In this document: positions 15,027 through 23,545 of the stretch, one piece after another | Layout of the letters: each line of letters starts with the position of its first letter | How positions within the stretch are numbered: the first letter of the stretch is position 1 | From: JAJYSO01 sp964451785 | GTDB lineage: Bacteria > Bacteroidota > Bacteroidia > Flavobacteriales > Flavobacteriaceae | Direction: 5' to 3' | DNA: 43,342 nucleotides | NCBI GenBank assembly: GCA_964451785.1 | Contig: CAYVJG010000025.1 | Location: 1 to 43,342 of the forward strand | Position numbers and translations under genes: made by a program | The notes under the pieces: model-generated | Seen by the model: the letters and a program-made list of their open reading frames with translations, nothing else | The model's database searches: none | Told to the model about the DNA's origin: nothing

Positions 15027-17189
15027 ATGAAGACTAAGTTTTTTCTTGTTTCACTAAGCTTTTTCATCGGGATGGTAAGTTGGGGTCAAAAGACTACTAA
15101 AGCATCTGATTCCATTGACTTGAGCGGGATGCACTATTTAGATCAAGTCGTGTTGACAGGGCAATACAATCCGCAATCTGTTGATGAAGCTGTTTTTGAG
15201 GTGGACGTTATTTCAAGAGAAGAAATTAAGCGCATGGCCGGTAACACCTTAGCCGATGTGTTGACACAAACTTTAAATCTCAATGTAATTCCCGATGCGA
15301 GTACGGGACGCAGTGGTATAGAGCAGTTTGGATTTAATTCGCAGTATGTCAAGATTTTAGTGGATGGTATTCCTTTAGTTGGTGATGAAGGCTTTGGAAA
15401 CGCGATAGATATTTCGCAAATCAATTTAGACGACATTAAGCAGATAGAGATTGTTGAAGGTGCTATGGGCGTACAATACGGGGCTAATGCAGTGACAGGG
15501 GTAATCAATATTATCACCAAAAAACGCTCGCGTTACGATTGGCAAATCACACCTTATTTACAAGAAGAAACGATTGGCGATGAATACGGTTTATTTGATG
15601 CAGGGCGCCACATACAATCTATAAAAGTCGGTCATAATTTTTCGGATAAATGGTATGCTGAAGCCGTTTATACACGTAATGATTTTCAAGGATACCTCGG
15701 TGAACGCCAAGGAAAAGATTATGTCAATACGGCTGATGCTAATGACGGTTTACGCGGCTATGAATGGTTACCGAAAGAGCAAAACAACATTAAGGCTTTA
15801 GTTAACTTTACAGGCGATCATTTTAAAGCCTTTTACAAATTTGGGTTCTTCAATGAATTGACTAATAAGTATGCAAATAATGTGCGTTTAAATCCTAATA
15901 ATGCCACTCAAACCTATAATCCTACAGCCAGCGATGCTATTTTTAGGTCAGAGCGCATGACGCATAATTTGAACTTTACCGGGCAAATTGCTCAGCAGAT
16001 TAATTTTAATGTATCGGCTTCATATCAAGAGCAAAAGCGCAATGTTGAAAATTATACCTATTACATAGATTCAGACTCAAAGGAGCCCATAGATCGCTAT
16101 GATTACAATACGCGTAAAGGCTTTTTCTCAAGAGGAACGCTGAGTCACTTTTTTGACAATCCTAACTTTGATTTAGAAGTGGGTTATGCCATTACAAATG
16201 ATAAAGGATCAGCTAGTGGTTTGTCTTCACAAAATGCATCCGGCGATACACAACACAATACCTTAAACTCATACAGCGGCTTTTTGTCGGCTGAAATTCA
16301 GGCTACAAAACGCTTGTCTTTACGCCCGGGAGCGCGCTTGATTGCCAGCTCAATGTTTAGTCCTGAATACGCGTTTTCATTCAGTGGTAAATACCAATTT
16401 AACAACGGCTATCAGTTGCGCGCCATTATAGGTTCGGCACCAAAAATACCAACTTTTGAGCAGCTGTATTTTTATATGGTAGATTCGAATCACAATGTAC
16501 AAGGCAATCAAAATTTAAATCCTGAATACGGAAAATCAATCTTTGTGCATTTTAAAAAGACCTTCCACAATTCTAATTACACTTGGCATTATACGCCTAA
16601 ATTATCTGCTTGGTATTTAGATGTCGATGATAAAATTGATTTAATCATTGTTGATGAGTCGCCATTGTCTTACCAATACAACAATATCAACACGTTTAGA
16701 ACCTGGGGAGTGTCCTTTCGCAATGAATTTCGCTATCAACAATTTTCAGCAGGTTTAGGCGTATCAGTATCAGGTGAATCCAAACAATTTAGTGTAGAAG
16801 AAGTCACTAATGACGACTACCTCTATTCGGTGCAAGCAACGGCTAATATGTCGTATAGCTTAACTGATTTAGGGATGATATTTTCAGCGTATTACAAGTA
16901 TAACGGGCCACAATATCAATTTGTAAACACTACAGACGCCAACGGAAATGCAACTGTGGTGCAAGCTAAGCAAAGTGATTATGGATGGCTCAACGCTTCA
17001 ATTGAAAAAACGTTTTTTGACGAGCAACTCAGCCTAACGGTTGGCGCTCGTAATTTATTAGACGTCACCGACATCAGATCAGAGAGTGGCGTTGGTTCAG
17101 GAACTGGACATTCGGCTGCTTCTAGCAATTTAATGCTGGGCTATGGCCGTTCATATTTTGTTAAACTCATGTACAATCTCAATTTCTAA
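15027..17189 (+). CDS. TonB-dependent heme/hemoprotein receptor
   Basis: 720 residues. Signal peptide ends SWGQ (21). A TonB-box-like segment LDQVVLTG is at 38-45. The plug domain covers about 50-165 (VISREEIKRMAGNTLADVL, VKILVDGIPLVGDEGFG, IEIVEGAMGVQYGANAVTGVINIITKK). The remainder is a 22-strand barrel ending SYFVKLMYNLNF with the terminal Phe. Substrate is inferred from the neighbours: a HmuY lipoprotein starts 4 bases downstream and the heme ABC importer is divergent, an HmuR-HmuY arrangement as in Porphyromonas. Energy would come from a TonB such as the one at 37316. Uptake of another iron chelate cannot be excluded. Confidence 0.88.
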   Translation: MKTKFFLVSLSFFIGMVSWGQKTTKASDSIDLSGMHYLDQVVLTGQYNPQSVDEAVFEVDVISREEIKRMAGNTLADVLTQTLNLNVIPDASTGRSGIEQFGFNSQYVKILVDGIPLVGDEGFGNAIDISQINLDDIKQIEIVEGAMGVQYGANAVTGVINIITKKRSRYDWQITPYLQEETIGDEYGLFDAGRHIQSIKVGHNFSDKWYAEAVYTRNDFQGYLGERQGKDYVNTADANDGLRGYEWLPKEQNNIKALVNFTGDHFKAFYKFGFFNELTNKYANNVRLNPNNATQTYNPTASDAIFRSERMTHNLNFTGQIAQQINFNVSASYQEQKRNVENYTYYIDSDSKEPIDRYDYNTRKGFFSRGTLSHFFDNPNFDLEVGYAITNDKGSASGLSSQNASGDTQHNTLNSYSGFLSAEIQATKRLSLRPGARLIASSMFSPEYAFSFSGKYQFNNGYQLRAIIGSAPKIPTFEQLYFYMVDSNHNVQGNQNLNPEYGKSIFVHFKKTFHNSNYTWHYTPKLSAWYLDVDDKIDLIIVDESPLSYQYNNINTFRTWGVSFRNEFRYQQFSAGLGVSVSGESKQFSVEEVTNDDYLYSVQATANMSYSLTDLGMIFSAYYKYNGPQYQFVNTTDANGNATVVQAKQSDYGWLNASIEKTFFDEQLSLTVGARNLLDVTDIRSESGVGSGTGHSAASSNLMLGYGRSYFVKLMYNLNF

Positions 17190-17192
17190 TTT

Positions 17193-18614
17193 ATGCATTT
17201 TACACTAAAACCATTTGCACTCTTACTCTTTCTCGGGTTGACGCTCGTTAGTTGTAGTGATGATGATGAAACACCGGCTACAGGAAGTGATTTTGTGGTC
17301 GCTTTTGAAAATCCTTCAGTAGATTTTTCAGCTGAAGATAGTAATAGCTTGACGGTTAATTTAGTATTTTCAACTAAAGCTCCTGTTGACGGTTATGTCG
17401 ATGTGACTTTTGAGTCAGAAGAACTTGTTTATGATACTAATTTTAGTACAACGCCAACACTTTCTGAAGGTTTTATCCGTGTGCCGGTATCGGCAGGAAG
17501 TTCAGCAGCTGAGTTTACAGTTAATAAAAAAGATCTTCCTATAGCTGAAGATTTAGCGGTTAAATTTTCTATTGTCAAAGTACAGCTCGGATCAAATATA
17601 GGAGCCACACAAGGTAATACATCAGTAGTGGTTTCATTTAGTGGTGCTGCGGCATTGGGCGGAACAATAGCTCCTGAAGTAGGTGGCCCCAATGAACCTA
17701 ATCAAGTTTATATCGATTTGAGTAGTCAAAAAAACACGGTGGTACGTCGTGATACTTGGGATTTAGGCTTCTATTCAGGTGATGAATTCCGTGTAAAACT
17801 CAACGGATCTATGTATATGTTTGTCGGCCAATTACCAGAAAACAACATCGATGCGGTTCAAACGGAAGCTGTAGAAACGTTGAAACCTAAAATGGCCTTT
17901 ATGTTGCCAGGATCTAATCAATATGTAGATAATCCTAATGGTAACATTGACGGAACTGCCATTGCAGCTATCTCGGCTGATGCTGCTCAAAATCCGGTTT
18001 ACCTTTTAAAATTAGGTAGTGAAATTGGCACTAATACCCCTGAAACAGGTAGTGTAGCTATTGCTGGAGAAGATCGTGGCTACTTAAAAATTAGAATTTT
18101 ACGTCAGGATAATGGTTATGTACTGCAATATGCTGAGTTAGGAGCAACCACTCATCAAGAAGTAGTGATTCCAAAATCTGCAGGCTTTAATTATAGCTTT
18201 TTTAGCTTCACTACAGGCTCAACCGTTCAAGTTCAACCCGCTCAAAACGCTTGGGATCTTAACTTTACAGTGCATACTGAAGTTGAAGAACTACCTTCAG
18301 GTGAATTGACAGCTTATGGCTTTTCAGATTACGTAGAAACTAATGTGCTCGGCGATGTAAAAGCTTACCAAGTTTCTCCTGAATCAATTGCCTATGAAGA
18401 TTTTGCGAAATCTGATGTCGATCAAGCTCATTTTGTTGAAGATCAACAAGTGATTGGCAGCAATTGGCGCAATGTTTTTGAACACAACCTAACCGATGTT
18501 TACTACATTATTAAAGATGCTGATGGCAATTTATACAAATTGCAATTTACAGCCTTTACCAATAGTGACGGCGTACGCGGTTATCCAGAATTTAAATATA
18601 AATTATTACAGTAA
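17193..18614 (+). CDS. hmuY: HmuY family surface lipoprotein with N-terminal extension
   Basis: 473 residues. Lipobox LVSC (Cys21) followed by SDDDE, an acidic stretch often seen on surface-exposed Bacteroidota lipoproteins. Residues ~30-150 form an extra beta-rich domain (LTVNLVFSTKAPVDGYVDVTF, SAAEFTVNKKD). The HmuY domain follows from about 165: VYIDLSSQKNTVV, TWDLGFYSGDEF, AWDLNFTVHTE, GSNWRNVF, DVYYIIKDADGNLYKLQF. HmuY binds heme, often taken from host or environmental hemoproteins, and delivers it to the TonB receptor. The gene is 3 bases from the receptor and surely co-transcribed. Which residues hold the heme is not evident: the two His of P. gingivalis HmuY cannot be matched by eye. 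Confidence 0.85.
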   Translation: MHFTLKPFALLLFLGLTLVSCSDDDETPATGSDFVVAFENPSVDFSAEDSNSLTVNLVFSTKAPVDGYVDVTFESEELVYDTNFSTTPTLSEGFIRVPVSAGSSAAEFTVNKKDLPIAEDLAVKFSIVKVQLGSNIGATQGNTSVVVSFSGAAALGGTIAPEVGGPNEPNQVYIDLSSQKNTVVRRDTWDLGFYSGDEFRVKLNGSMYMFVGQLPENNIDAVQTEAVETLKPKMAFMLPGSNQYVDNPNGNIDGTAIAAISADAAQNPVYLLKLGSEIGTNTPETGSVAIAGEDRGYLKIRILRQDNGYVLQYAELGATTHQEVVIPKSAGFNYSFFSFTTGSTVQVQPAQNAWDLNFTVHTEVEELPSGELTAYGFSDYVETNVLGDVKAYQVSPESIAYEDFAKSDVDQAHFVEDQQVIGSNWRNVFEHNLTDVYYIIKDADGNLYKLQFTAFTNSDGVRGYPEFKYKLLQ

Positions 18615-18647
18615 ATTCCAACTAAACCTTTGTTTATGTGTGTTGTT

Positions 18648-18789
18648 GGGGCGGCTTGAAATTGGATTTTTCTTATCACGCTGTGATAAAAAACCCTAGC
18701 TTAAGCCAGTCTATGTTGTTTTGCAGTTTATTCTGCAGAGAGGTAGTTATGCTTATAAGTGTACTTCCCTATCTGATTTCAGCCGCCTC
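18648..18789 (+). other. Long imperfect inverted repeat with internal hairpins (candidate structured RNA)
   Basis: The outer arms 18648-18662 and 18776-18789 pair over about 14 bases with one bulge (GGCGGCTTGAAAT against ATTTCAGCCGCC). Inside are a hairpin of TTATCAC/GTGATAA with loop GCT (extended by T5/A5), a hairpin GCAG/CTGC, and an imperfect 16-bp stem (near 18737-18774). Together this looks like a multi-branch fold. It lies in the 244-base gap between the two HmuY genes. It matches no riboswitch I know; a MITE remnant or an intercistronic regulator are both possible. Confidence 0.4.
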
Positions 18790-18858
18790 ATCTTAAACAC
18801 CTTAGCTTTAAATCTCTAAATCCTAAACCCTAATATTCACGTTCTAATATTTTGAATT

Positions 18859-20091
18859 ATGAAACATCTCAACTCCTTTTTGTTATTCTTTATACTCGCT
18901 TTTGTAGCAAAAGCGCAAGAGACGGTGGTCAACCTATCTTTACAACCCGGTTATGCCGATCAAGTTTACTTTAAGTTTGCAACTGAAGCAGATGCTAATT
19001 TTGCAGCTGATTCATGGGAACTCGCTTTTTTGCGTACTAGTCAATTTGAATTTGCAACCCGCATTAACACCGCTTCAGGAATAGAAGTCTATGAAGCCGC
19101 CAATGATCCCGCTGAATTTTCAACAATTAATCCTGCTGACATTGCTAATTGGGTACGCTTATATAACAGCGACACTACTTGGAAAAAAGGTGCATTTGAT
19201 CAAGGATCCGCTACCTATGGTTGGGGAGAATACAACCCTTCTAACCACCATGTGCAAGGCAAGATAGTGTATGTTCTAAAATACCCTGACGGTAGTTTTA
19301 AAAACTTTATGATTGACGATTTTTCTAACGGCTATACCTTTAAATATTCTACTTGGGATGCCGCTTCTTCTAGCTGGGGAACTGCTGATACCGTAACATT
19401 ATCTAACACGGATAATCAAGGAAAATTGTTTAACTATTACAACTTGACCACTGGTGCTGCTGTGCAAGCTGCTCCTAATACTGCAGATTGGGACTTAGTC
19501 TTTACGAAATATATGACTACAGTTCAAGGCACACCTTATCCGGTAACCGGAGCCTTAATCAACCCTGATGTGCAGGTAGCTAAAAGCCTTGACCAAAATG
19601 CTACTGCAGACGCATTGGTTTATGCTGATACCATTAACACTGTTGGCTATAACTGGAAAAACTTTGATATGGAAAGCATGAGCTATACCGTAAATAGTGA
19701 TCAATATTACTTTTTAAAATACGCTGATGGCACCGTATACCGCTTTCACTTTTTGAGCTATGGCGGAAGTTCAACAGGTGATTTTAGCCTGGGCTATGAA
19801 GATGTTACCGATGCTTTAGATACTGAAGTGTTTACAAAAGGCAACAGTTTTAACCTCTATCCAAACCCCACCAGAGGGCGTCGTGTATCAGTATTGCTAG
19901 ACAATGTTAAAGCTACTCAAGTACACTTACAGATTTATAGTGTGCAAGGCAAAGTATTGCGTACGATGAGTTTTGAAAATTCAGGTTTTAGTCAAAAAGA
20001 TTTAGACTTGTCTGATTTATCTTCCGGGGTTTACTTTTTAAAATTTACAATCGGTCAAAACAGCACCACTAAAAAATTGATTTTGAATTAA
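18859..20091 (+). CDS. HmuY-like protein with T9SS sorting domain (candidate secreted hemophore)
   Basis: 410 residues. Signal peptide ends VAKAQ (20). Residues ~21-325 follow the HmuY pattern: VVNLSLQPGYADQVYFKF, SWELAFLRTSQFEF, ADWDLVFTKYMTT, TVGYNWKNFDM, DQYYFLKYADGTVYRFHF. Residues 331-410 are a T9SS type A sorting domain (FNLYPNPTRGRR...SSGVYFLKF...KKLILN). So, unlike its lipidated neighbour, this one is predicted to leave the cell or be fixed to the surface by the type IX system. HHVQGK near residue 130 offers possible heme ligands. It is 244 bases from hmuY and ends in a strong terminator, so it closes the rightward heme unit. Confidence 0.8.
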   Translation: MKHLNSFLLFFILAFVAKAQETVVNLSLQPGYADQVYFKFATEADANFAADSWELAFLRTSQFEFATRINTASGIEVYEAANDPAEFSTINPADIANWVRLYNSDTTWKKGAFDQGSATYGWGEYNPSNHHVQGKIVYVLKYPDGSFKNFMIDDFSNGYTFKYSTWDAASSSWGTADTVTLSNTDNQGKLFNYYNLTTGAAVQAAPNTADWDLVFTKYMTTVQGTPYPVTGALINPDVQVAKSLDQNATADALVYADTINTVGYNWKNFDMESMSYTVNSDQYYFLKYADGTVYRFHFLSYGGSSTGDFSLGYEDVTDALDTEVFTKGNSFNLYPNPTRGRRVSVLLDNVKATQVHLQIYSVQGKVLRTMSFENSGFSQKDLDLSDLSSGVYFLKFTIGQNSTTKKLILN

Positions 20092-20114
20092 TAGGTTTTT
20101 AGTAATCAATGTGG

Positions 20115-20141
20115 AAAGCTCTCCTTTTGGAGGGCTTTTTT
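20115..20141 (+). terminator. Terminator of the rightward heme unit
   Basis: 10-bp stem (20115-20124 with 20129-20138, one G-T pair), TTTT loop, then T-rich tail. The next 300 bases (20142-20440) hold no gene or clear signal. Confidence 0.85.
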
Positions 20142-20440
20142 GATGGTTTTTATTGAAGAAATATCAGCATTCTTTGAGTTTAAAAATATAAAACAGTTTT
20201 AGCCAAGGTTAGTTGTAAACAGAAAGTTTGAGAAAGAAAAAAGAAGAATTTTACTGTGAGCCTGCAAACGTTGTTTACCTGAAAGACTAATCGTTTTTAC
20301 AACAGTCGCGGTTGAATTAGAAACTGTATGGAAAGGAATATATTTTTTAATATGTTAATTTTTAGAAATTAATCATAAAATTAAAATAAAATCATTAATA
20401 TTGTAGATAAACAAAACCACAAAACTTAAATAGATAAACT

Positions 20441-21090
20441 ATGGCCTTCAAAACCCTTTAAACCCAGATAATAAATTTGATTATGCAGGAAAAATACACA
20501 ACGATATTCTTTCTGATTATTTCCATAGGTATGGAAAAGAGTCTCGGCCAATTGATGAAATTTGTGAATTAGTTCAGGGAATAGCTTCAGAAAATGAAGA
20601 AATTTTAAATTTACCTGATCCTAAAGAAAACATACAGGTCAAATGTGATTTTATAAAAAGAGGGCCTGATGATATCACTAATCAATATAGAAACATAGTT
20701 AACTCTCTTGAAATTACGGAGGAAGCTAAGTTAAAACTACAAGAGTTAGTAGACTATACTTTTGAGTTGGCATTTAAAACAGAGAATACAGATTATGAAG
20801 ATTATCATCATTATGTCGTAAATTATGAAAATGAAATAATTACTAGTAAAAAGTATAATGAAAATGATACTAAAATATTATTAAGTTCTTCATCCACAGC
20901 TAGATATGCTGTTTTTTATTGGAAAAATGAATTAGATGAATCTCAACCATCTAATAGTACATTAAAAAGAAAATGGTGGCAATGGGCTATTATTGGTATT
21001 TCAGATGCAGTTGGGGCAACAGAAGGTATAGCTACAGGGGTTGCAGCGAGTAAGTTTGCCTACGATCTAACAGATTCTAAGAAAAAATAG
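20441..21090 (+). pseudogene. NPxNxxDxxGxxHN-type protein gene with 5' frameshift
   Basis: The ATG at 20441 (MAFK) hits a stop after six codons, but the next frame is open from there to 21090. Adding one A to the AAAA run at 20450-20453 gives MAFKNPLNPDNKFDYAGKIH and a 216-residue protein. No good start exists inside the open frame before a TTG at 20767. The N-terminal motif NP(x)NxxDYxGxxHN is one I recall at the start of many uncharacterised Bacteroidota proteins. The C-terminus is hydrophobic and Gly/Ala-rich (WAIIGISDAVGATEGIATG), like a glycine-zipper membrane segment. It is 4 bases from the next gene. Function unknown; the break may be real, variable, or a sequencing error. Confidence 0.6.
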
Positions 21091-21094
21091 AATT

Positions 21095-21598
21095 ATGCTA
21101 CATATGCTACACAAACTATTAGTCATTTTAATTTTTGTTTTTATGCCCTTTGCACTCTTTTCGCAAAGCAAATGGAGTGCAGATATTGGATTAGGGGTAA
21201 CTTCTATTAAGGGAGATGTTAGTACTGCCGGGCTTTTAGGTGTCAATTATCAAGCCTCCAAGCGTATAAAAATAAGCCTAAACACGCAGTATGCTAAACC
21301 CGAATATGATGTTACAAATCAGCGTTATGATTTTAATCAAATTTCTATAGAAGCTGAATATGCCTTTGCTCCGGAAAGTAAACTAGCTGTTGTTCCCATT
21401 TTTGGGTTTTCTTATATACACTTTGGTGAAGATATTGATTTAAAACACAACAATGGCCTAGGTATCAATACAGGTCTTTCGCTTACGTCATATAGTGGCG
21501 AACATTTTCGTATTGGAGGAAAAATTTTGAGTACCTATTCAAAAATTTCATATGGCGGTATTTTTTCTACTTTCGTTTTTGTCAGGTATAAATTTTAG
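21095..21598 (+). CDS. Small outer-membrane beta-barrel protein
   Basis: 167 residues; a start three codons later (21104) is equally good. Signal peptide core LLVILIFVFMPFALF, cleaved after SQ. About eight amphipathic strands follow (WSADIGLGVTSI, LLGVNYQASKRIKISLNTQYA, ISIEAEYAF, LAVVPIFGFSYIHF, LGINTGLSLTSY, FRIGGKILSTYSKI), ending FSTFVFVRYKF with a terminal Phe. The size fits an 8-stranded OmpW/OmpX-like barrel. Middle gene of a tight cassette, 4 bases after the frameshifted gene and 2 before the papain-like gene. Confidence 0.65.
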   Translation: MLHMLHKLLVILIFVFMPFALFSQSKWSADIGLGVTSIKGDVSTAGLLGVNYQASKRIKISLNTQYAKPEYDVTNQRYDFNQISIEAEYAFAPESKLAVVPIFGFSYIHFGEDIDLKHNNGLGINTGLSLTSYSGEHFRIGGKILSTYSKISYGGIFSTFVFVRYKF

Positions 21599-21600
21599 TA

Positions 21601-22158
21601 GTGTACACTTTTTCTGATTCAAAAATTTACATTTTTGGTCGATCTACAAAACGCAAACAGCGAATTATTGCAAGGGATTTCAATGATAGAAATCCCTTAC
21701 TTACTCATGTTGCAATAGGTGTTCATCAGCAACAGGTTATGAAGATTTTCAATATTACAAACATATTGCCAAGTGATGAGGCTTCAGCTTTACAAATCGA
21801 AAGTGTTTATGATTTTATTGACCTTGAAGATATTCAATATTTTGGAATTTGGGAATTGGCTTTAAATGAAATTGAGATAAACAAAATCAAATTGGCATTA
21901 TCAGAGTTTACTGCTAAAAAAATAATTTTCAATGATGATTTTCAACTAAATAATGGAAATCATCTGTACTGTTCAGAGTTTGTGTATTTAATACTTAAAA
22001 AAGTTGAACCACTTAATATAGACGATTCTATGATTGTTAGGAAGAAATTGAATTCTTTTTACTCTAGAGCTTTAAAACGAGATTATTTAGAATACATACC
22101 TGTTGATTTTTTCATCGACATTAAAGGGTTAAAATTAGCCTTACAAATGAATTGGTAA
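21601..22158 (+). CDS. YiiX/YebB-like permuted papain (NlpC/P60 superfamily) hydrolase
   Basis: 185 residues from a GTG start 2 bases after the previous stop; no signal peptide is seen. It has the circularly permuted papain order: His36 in THVAIGVH first, then the FNDDF segment (110-114, the family's FDxxF-like motif), then Cys124 in LYCSEFVYLIL. In this superfamily (YiiX, YebB, LRAT-like enzymes) the Cys/His pair hydrolyses amide or acyl bonds of peptidoglycan peptides or lipids; the substrate here is unknown. Close packing with the glycine-rich protein and the small barrel suggests one unit. Assignment is from motifs and not from overall identity. Confidence 0.7.
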   Translation: MYTFSDSKIYIFGRSTKRKQRIIARDFNDRNPLLTHVAIGVHQQQVMKIFNITNILPSDEASALQIESVYDFIDLEDIQYFGIWELALNEIEINKIKLALSEFTAKKIIFNDDFQLNNGNHLYCSEFVYLILKKVEPLNIDDSMIVRKKLNSFYSRALKRDYLEYIPVDFFIDIKGLKLALQMNW

Positions 22159-22291
22159 ATAGGAATTGAGGAAGGCTCTCACTTCTCACTAGAAACAAGT
22201 TCAACTGCTCACAGTTTTATTGAGCTTAGTCAAAAAGTAATGTGAATTCAGTGCTAATATAGCGTTATTCATTAAATTGTACTTCATAGAT

Positions 22292-23032
22292 ATGACTAAA
22301 CAGCTACTATTTTACTTATTTTTATTGTGTAGTACGGCTAAGGTTATAGCGCAATCCGGAGAAATTATTTATCGGGTAAATCCTCCTGAAACTCTTGAAG
22401 CCTATGTCGATACCACAGGATTTGATCCTTTGGCACAAAAACTGACACAACACCGTTATCAAACACTTAAAACTACAGTTCCTTTTCTCAAATTTACCTT
22501 GACGTTCAATAAGGCAGAAGCTGTCTTTAAGAGTGTAGATCAAATGGCTAATGACAACGGCATAAACCCTGAACGAATAGCAGCTTGGCTAACCACTAAT
22601 GCTGTGTTTTATACCAATTTGAAAACCCAGAAAACACTAGATCAGTACAGCGTTAGTAAAGAAGTTTGGCGTGTGCAATCAGCCTTGAACGCTATTGATT
22701 GGAAAATTACGACTGATACAAAAACGATTAAAGGTTACCTTTGCTATAAAGCAACAGCGCCATATAAGTTAAATGGACTTAAAGACATCACTTTAGAAGC
22801 TTGGTTTTGTCCACAATTACCTTATGCTTTTGGTCCTTTGGAAGCCAGAGGCTTGCCAGGACTAGTGTTAGCGTTAAAGCGAAATAACTATTATTATTAC
22901 GCGGAAAAAATAGATTTTTCAGAGAAATCAAGCCCCATAACTCCCCCCAAAAAAGGGGAGAAAATGTCCTTTCAAGATTATGTGATTCAAAAGCAAAAAT
23001 ATTTTAATGCTCGACGATCTGGCGTAGAGTGA
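22292..23032 (+). CDS. GLPGLI family exported protein
   Basis: 246 residues from ATG 22292 (MTKQLLFYL); an in-frame TTG at 22277 would put extra residues before a good signal peptide and is not preferred. Signal peptide ends VIAQ. Typical GLPGLI family features are SGEIIYRVN at the mature start, VWRVQSALNAIDWKITTDTK, IKGYLCYKATA, LEAWFCPQLPYAFGPLEARG and the name motif GLPGLVLAL. The family is abundant in Bacteroidota and has no proven function. A broken paralogue follows about 115 bases downstream. Confidence 0.88.
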   Translation: MTKQLLFYLFLLCSTAKVIAQSGEIIYRVNPPETLEAYVDTTGFDPLAQKLTQHRYQTLKTTVPFLKFTLTFNKAEAVFKSVDQMANDNGINPERIAAWLTTNAVFYTNLKTQKTLDQYSVSKEVWRVQSALNAIDWKITTDTKTIKGYLCYKATAPYKLNGLKDITLEAWFCPQLPYAFGPLEARGLPGLVLALKRNNYYYYAEKIDFSEKSSPITPPKKGEKMSFQDYVIQKQKYFNARRSGVE

Positions 23033-23146
23033 GTGGTGCAGGGTAAGTAAGGATTCTTGAAATAAATCTACACATGATTTGTCAAAAAGTATTTGATTTC
23101 TATTTCCCTCAATTTTTCCCTTTAGGACCGGAGCAAAAAATTGATA

Positions 23147-23400
23147 ATGAGTAGCACAATTCAAAATACCTTAAAGCAAGTCTGCTCCAGGAGTAGGCTT
23201 CTTTTCTTTGTCGTATTCGTGTTAAGCTCACTAGGAGGAATAGCTCAAATCCAGTCAGGTGAAGTAATTTATAAAGTAAACCCCCAAAGTCTTTTGAGCA
23301 GTTTGAAGATACAGCACAGGTGGCAATGGATAATCCCCAACTGAAAAGGTTTATTTATACGTTGATTCCCTCATCCCATTTTGTTGCATTTACTACTTGA
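23147..23400 (+). pseudogene. Truncated, frameshifted GLPGLI paralogue
   Basis: The N-terminus (signal peptide ending GIAQ, then SGEVIYKVNPQS) parallels the mature start of the intact gene at 22292. The frame then breaks at CTTTTG near 23294. One extra T gives SLFEQFEDTAQVAMDNPQLK...HFVAFTT before a stop at 23398-23400, matching the spacing of the intact gene's first third. Everything after that is missing. A relic of tandem duplication. Confidence 0.7.
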
Positions 23401-23436
23401 ATCTAAGCCTATAAAAAATATTCTAAATCGGACTAA

Positions 23437-23458
23437 AAAATAATTCTAACTGGTATAA
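23437..23458 (-). repeat. 22-bp dispersed repeat, copy 2
   Basis: Reverse complement of the copy at 10513-10534 with a single mismatch. It lies just after the GLPGLI relic, between genes. Confidence 0.6.
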
Positions 23459-23486
23459 GTTGATTGTGAATTAGGATATTCCTTAA

Positions 23487-23524
23487 GCAAAAAAAAAATC
23501 GGCTGTCTTGTGACAACCGATTTA
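23487..23524 (-). terminator. Terminator of the B12-regulated lipoprotein gene
   Basis: Stem AAATCGG/CCGATTT extended by TGTC/GACA across a 1-1 mismatch, with a TTGT loop. On the minus strand it is followed by a run of about ten T (23489-23498). It lies 22 bases after the stop of the 23546-24715 gene. Confidence 0.88.
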
Positions 23525-23545
23525 ATAGTGAGCTAGGTTTTTTAG

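Noticed and set aside
18648..18789. A second cobalamin or TPP riboswitch at this inverted repeat
   Set aside because: None of the conserved aptamer blocks of either class could be found on either strand.
18805..18833. CTAAATC CTAAACC CTAATAT, a telomere-like heptamer repeat before the secreted HmuY-like gene
   Set aside because: Only about three degenerate units, outside the coding region, so no switching effect can be argued.
20142..23500. A complete mobile island around the three-gene cassette
   Set aside because: No integrase, transposase, tRNA target or boundary repeats flank the cassette; only the single 22-bp repeat copy lies nearby.
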